A stretch of 27,087 bases of DNA from Irineochytrium annulatum (lineage: Eukaryota > Chytridiomycota > Chytridiomycetes > Chytridiales > Chytridiaceae): the NCBI GenBank assembly GCA_027600665.1, contig JADGJL010000280.1, positions 1 through 27,087 of the forward strand. Reading direction: 5' to 3'. Of this stretch, positions 23,201-27,087 are shown piece after piece. Made by a program: the position numbers and the translations under genes. The notes beneath the pieces are model-generated. The model did not search any database. It was given only the letters and a program-made list of their open reading frames with translations, and had not been told where the DNA came from. The first letter of the stretch is position 1. The number at the start of each line of letters is the position of its first letter.

Positions 23201-25671
23201 TGTGAGCGTCTCGCGGGATGGAGGTCATGCTGACCTGCCGGGAGGCGGCCGATAGGCCCATGCGGTTGGCGTTAGGGGCTTCAAGGAAGGTTGATTTCGG
23301 GGCGAGCAGGGATGGTTGGGGAGTGAGGAGGGATGGCCGGATCTCGGAAGACTCGGGAGCGGTCTGGGTGTGGTGGATGATGAACAGCACCAGGCGTCGT
23401 AAGCCGTTGAATGGCGTCCACTGGTCCCTCTCGGTAGCTTATTACAATCATCAATGACGAGACCACAAATCGAGCCGGACGGAAAGCTGCAAAGAAATAC
23501 CTTGTGAAAGACATATTGGCACACCCGCCTTCCTCGCCAGGTCTGTAAGATAATTTCCCAGCGAACTTTTTCCGAGACCACTACCACCCTCAACAAACAT
23601 GACAGCCCTCTTTCCATCTTTCCGCCAGCTCTCAAATTGTTCCACAATGACACCGCGCTCTTTTTCATAGCCAAAGAAGGGCTCCGCCTCCACCGACTGC
23701 GCGCCACTTTCTCCCGCGGTGTTTGATTGGATGTATAGCCTTTGCGACGAGCTGCCAGCGAGGAAGGGCACGCCGTAAACTTGAAGCGGCTGCGTCTTCC
23801 CCTTGACTTTGACGGAGCCCAGGTCCCTCGTCTGGATGAGGAGCTTGATGTTCTCGTTCGTAACGTCGTCGACGACAATCTGATGCTCTTTTTTGGCCGT
23901 CGCAATCAGCCGAGCGGCTGTTATGACGACATCGCCTTTTGGAGAGCAATCAGGAATCGATACGGAAGCAGTAAAAGAAGAGAAACACGTTCATACCAAG
24001 ATGGCTCGTCTCGCTGCGGTTCTTGTTTCCGACGGCTGTGAAGAGGAGCTCGCCGGTTGCGATGGATATGGCGAGGTGGACATGAGGCAGTAGTTGAAGC
24101 TTCTGCAGCTGCCTGTGGAAGTCGATCATTGCGAGGACGCATTTACCGCTATTGTTGATGTGTGTGTATGGCTAGAAAGTGAAAATGTCAGATGATGGGG
24201 CACGATAAGCCGCTGTAGTACCGGCAGCCCGAACAGAGCCAAAAGAGTTTGGCCTTTGTCGTCACAGGCGTACTGGCTGAAGATGCCCCCGTGCTTCTTA
24301 AGCGCCTTGAGGAAGCAGGAGACGACCTGCTGCACTATGATGAGGTCGAAGGGGAAGTTGAGCGAGACGAAGACGGTCGCGACGGACCGGAACTCGGCGT
24401 CGATGCTGGCTTCATACGTCTGCTCCACGGCCTCCGCATCCTCACGATTAAACTTGCTGTTCTTCGTTGTCCGAAAATTCAAAAACTGCAGCGCCGTCTC
24501 CATCTGCAGCCTCGTGGCTAGGTTCAAGAATTTCTCCAAGAAAGCTCGATCGCCACCATTTCTGCTCCGTGACGATCCGCGCCGGATTTCACAGTCTTTC
24601 GCTTCGGTCGACGGGGTGATCATCGAGATGGGCTGCCCGACGGACGCCATAAACTCCCTCGCGACAGTCTCCGCCTCCGCGTCCTCACTGAACTGCAGCA
24701 GGTCAAACGCCAGCTTCTGAACACCGTCCGCGTCGAACACGCAGTGCTCGCTCGTGCACCACGACGCCGCCGCGTAGATCCTGTTCTTCACATCGTGCCC
24801 CAGACTCCTCAGCGCGTCCCCCGTCACGCCCATTTCACCGACCTTTGTAGAATCTAGCATACTCCCCAACCCGGCCATGCAGTCGCCGAACACAAAATAA
24901 TCCATCCGGTCCTCGAAGTCGCCAACGATGACGCGAGAGACCTCACCGGCCGTGATGGCAGCGTGCAGGCGGAGCTTGGAGACGCGTGGCGCGCCGGTGT
25001 CAGCTGGGTATGTAACTTCCTCCCGGGAACCGTTGATGATGGCATTGCGCTCCGCAAGCGTCATGTCCAGGTCCATGACGGGACATGCGCTCATGACATG
25101 CAGGCAGCAGGCAATCGCGCGCAGGACAAGCTGACCCTCGGACTCTTCCTGGTAGCGACGTGCGAACGTGACGAGGATGGCGTCGCCTGTAGGTGGATTG
25201 TTAGACGGTACAGCAAAAGGAAGCTGTGATAGCCGTACCCAGGAACTTGACGATGTCGCCATTATAGAGTGAAATCACGTCAATAATCTGCATGCGCAGG
25301 TTAGCTTAAGACAGAAAGTAAACAAGTAGCCGTCCTCACTTGGTTCAGATATGACCCGATCGAGACGGTGATGATTTCAGACGCCATCTTGCCAAGGAAG
25401 GTCTACGAAGGCACAGAGCCCGTCAGATCACAGGAAACTCGCCCTGTAGTCGCGCTGGCGAATCGACCCTGCCGGAAGAAGAAGAAGCAAAGGAACTCAC
25501 CAGGTCGGCCGACATCTTGGAGTAACCGCTGATGTCCAGCATCATCACGGCCATCCTCGCCGTGGACTCGTAGGCTCTGCCGGAGTCGAGGGCGGACCGG
25601 ACCTCTTCGACGGCGCCCGGATCGCGGCTCAACGCGCGAATGTACTCGGCCGTAAAACGCTGGATTTCCAT
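20270..25671 (-). CDS. Gene D: soluble-adenylyl-cyclase-like protein, divergent paralogue, 1589 aa
   Basis: Twelve exons join in frame on the minus strand: 25671-25501, 25402-25340, 25287-25239, 25186-24222, 24171-23997, 23935-23501, 23437-22914, 22860-22729, 22684-22397, 22336-21915, 21862-21356, 21308-20270. Introns are 44-98 nt, GT-AG. C1 has Asp46 (LDISGYSKM) and Asp96 in KFLGDAIL, with Lys92 where A, B and C have Arg. C2 has DDKG and Arg483 (TAAR), but Ile479 for the transition-state Asn; Ser472 sits at the adenine-binding Thr position. The NTPase has the best Walker A of the set, GGSGLGKSS (Lys597), and Walker B LIFDDTQW (Asp772/773), followed by a helical C-terminus. RRGSS occurs in the C1-C2 linker. 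D lacks intron 1 but shares five intron features with C: two introns between DISGYSKM and GDA, one after FGLP, one near residue 1243, and absence of the final A/B intron. Start: ATG 25671 gives the same 44 residues before the DISGYSKM block as in the paralogues; an upstream in-frame ATG at 25689 is less likely. Confidence 0.9.
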
Positions 25672-26455
25672 CGCTCCTTTCCCTCGCAAGACCTTTTAGC
25701 GTCGCGCGCTTTCTCGTTCTTGGTCCCTGCAGACGTCCTCGTGCGCGTGCCGCGGGGAGGTAGATGGAGCCAGCGTGAGCCGGATTTACGGGGCGTCCTT
25801 TCATCGCGGGATCTCCACGCTCCCTGGCGCGATGGCACCTGCCATTAGGCCGTAAAGATTGCCGATCGTGAATCGAGGAATTCCGCCTTTGCTGATGGAC
25901 GGCGCCGTCCCCGCAAACAAGAATGCCGCTAGTCTCTGCTCTTCGCCCGTCCGACGACGAGCCACCCCGAGCCCAGACCTTCGTTTTTCCGCAGGCGTAG
26001 TCGCGCTGACCCCGCCCTTCTGCTGAGGGGAGCTGGTTCGTGGTCGCGTGCTGTGATGACGGCCATAAAGCAGCGAGCCGGAGGGATTTTCTCGTCGCAG
26101 CCAGACCTGGATCATGAACGTTGTGGAGCCGTGGACGCGGCCCGCAAGGTTCGCATCAAAGCGACCTTGGCGGGTAAGCAGCCGCGCATTTTGCGCTAAC
26201 ACCTCAACGAGCAGCACAACAGTCTCGGAAAGCGCCAACCGAGCCGGTGGGTTCCGCTTTTATGGATGGCGCAGGATCACCGACATCAGGCGCTACGCGC
26301 GGGTGAAAAATGCACCATTTGTGTTCATCATGTTTAACTTCAATTACGGTACCATATGTGGGGGGTCAGCACCAAGGTACCTGTCATGAGACGGTATGAT
26401 ATCATATTGACTATATTTACAACTAAACTCCGCATAAACATCGTGTCCGGAGTCC
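25672..26455. other. Upstream region of gene D
   Basis: This holds the 5' region of D. A GACGTC palindrome lies at 25732-25737, about 61 nt before the ATG, and a perfect 12-nt palindrome TATGATATCATA at 26395-26406. A minus-strand open frame (25801-26238, 145 codons) shows no recognisable family and is not called. No cyclase remnant is visible until the right repeat arm begins. Confidence 0.45.
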
Positions 26456-26495
26456 GTGTGTAATTTCCAATCGTTGTACATTAGAATACATCTGC

Positions 26496-26732
26496 CTGCT
26501 CGCAATAATCCAGCCTCCAAGCAGGGTCGCCGAGGGTGACGCGCGACATCCGCCCCGCCGTGAATGCAACGTGGCGGTACAGCGAGGACATTGAGGACGC
26601 GCACAACGAGATTTCGGCCAAGCGGGGATCGCGCCTGCGGTCCAGATTCAGTCACGTTGAGGCCAGGCTCATGTCGAGGTCGACGGGCTTGCAATAGGTG
26701 GCGATGTGAAGGCAGCAGGCAAGAGAGCGTAG
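26496..26732 (-). pseudogene. Broken C1 cyclase-domain fragment, mirrored copy
   Basis: On the minus strand from 26732 the sequence reads LRSLACCLHIAT, then the same early TGA as the left copy, then the frame-shifted block corresponding to SSLY, MSRV and GDPAWRLDY. In the left copy the last codons match CVQ; here they read CEQ. Right-arm-specific differences include a GGGGCGG in place of GCATGGCGG and TCACCCTCGG in place of TCATCCTCGG, so the two copies have drifted since duplication. Confidence 0.83.
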
Positions 26733-26919
26733 GACTGGCTAATCTTCGCTGCTCCGTAACAATGCATCACCGCGACGGATTTACCCAGTTCGCCCCGCCA
26801 GAGGACCGGCTGCAACCGGGTGCGGAAGTGCCCGAGACAAGGACACCGAGGAAAGCGCCAGCGGTGCTTCGCGCGTCGAGTTCTGGATGGGGTCTACACA
26901 GACGACTTCTGCGGCCGCC

Positions 26920-27051
26920 ATGTGCCTCGCCTCCTTCACGGCCCTCTACGTCCGTCGCGTCAGTGCCGACGACGCCCTGCGGCGGCGAGTCTTGGCCGAG
27001 CTCTCGGCCGGCCGCGCGTATGAAAGCAGAGAGTCCATGGTGGTTCTGATG
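26920..27051 (+). CDS. Outward-facing first exon of a sAC-like cyclase gene (partial), mirrored copy
   Basis: An ATG at 26920 opens 44 codons ending at 27051 in a GTGAG donor, after which 36 nt of presumed intron run to the window end. It differs from the left copy by a few substitutions, keeps the frame, and has the exon 1 signature of the cyclase family. If the gene is complete, its C1 domain lies beyond the right edge; otherwise it is an exon carried by the repeat. Confidence 0.6.
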
Positions 27052-27087
27052 GTGAGTCGGGTTTACCGATTAAAGAAGCTTCATTCT

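Larger units (their letters stand above)
26456..27087. repeat. Right arm of long inverted repeat
   Basis: This is the reverse complement of the left arm and ends on the last base of the window. The outer ~150 nt are nearly identical to the left arm and the rest is similar with gaps. It is about 180 nt shorter: the region equivalent to left 631-785 is reduced to about 15 nt, and the region equivalent to left 345-390 to about 15 nt. It contains the mirrored first exon and the mirrored C1 fragment. Confidence 0.9.

Noticed and set aside
23428..23437. Acceptor at 23428 for intron 6 of gene D
   Set aside because: It leaves the wrong phase for DQWTPF. The acceptor at 23438 gives the in-frame ATERDQW, which aligns with GSEMDQW in A and B.
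25801..26238. Minus-strand open frame of 145 codons upstream of D
   Set aside because: It has no domain, no paralogue at the other genes, and an Arg/Gly/Ser-rich composition typical of chance frames.
1..27087. Classical DNA transposon or Starship-type element
   Set aside because: The inverted repeats are present, but no transposase, tyrosine recombinase or other mobility gene was recognised and the flanks are not visible, so the call would go beyond the evidence.

Overview
The window is eukaryotic: its large genes are cut by short GT-AG introns (39-147 nt, most 44-70 nt). The dominant content is a family of soluble-adenylyl-cyclase-like proteins (ADCY10/sAC architecture: two class III cyclase domains, a STAND-type P-loop NTPase and a long C-terminal helical region). 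Ascomycetes and basidiomycetes typically use the different Cyr1-type cyclase. Compact introns plus an expanded sAC-like family therefore suggest an early-diverging zoosporic fungus (chytrid or relative), although another compact-genome flagellated eukaryote cannot be excluded. This placement is inference.

Layout: the window begins and ends in a long inverted repeat (about 1-810 and 26456-27087). Between the arms are two paralogues on the + strand (gene A 1832-7243, gene B 7869-13253), a 1.35 kb tail-to-tail spacer (13254-14606) with several hairpins, a poly-T run and a 10-N assembly gap, and then two paralogues on the - strand (gene C 14607-19811, gene D 20270-25671). The order is arm / A> B> / <C <D / arm, symmetric about the window centre. 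A, B and D can be spliced into uninterrupted reading frames of 1610, 1590 and 1589 residues. C has a net deletion in front of its P-loop, a frameshift before Walker B and an abnormal 3' end, and is probably a decaying copy. Each arm carries an intact 44-codon first exon of a C-like cyclase gene, pointing outward and ending at a splice donor 36 nt from the window edge. Behind it is an inward-facing, broken fragment of an A/B-like C1 domain.

How the parts may work: the N-terminal domain (C1) of each protein keeps both metal-binding aspartates. The second cyclase domain (C2) keeps the catalytic arginine and a DKG lysine, but every copy has Ile or Val where class III cyclases have the transition-state asparagine, so activity is uncertain. 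The NTPase and helical region resemble the sensor/switch half of STAND proteins. A and B form one intron-pattern subfamily, while C and D share a different one, so the mirror layout is not a simple recent palindromic duplication. No transposase, recombinase, reverse transcriptase, RNA gene or CRISPR array was recognised.
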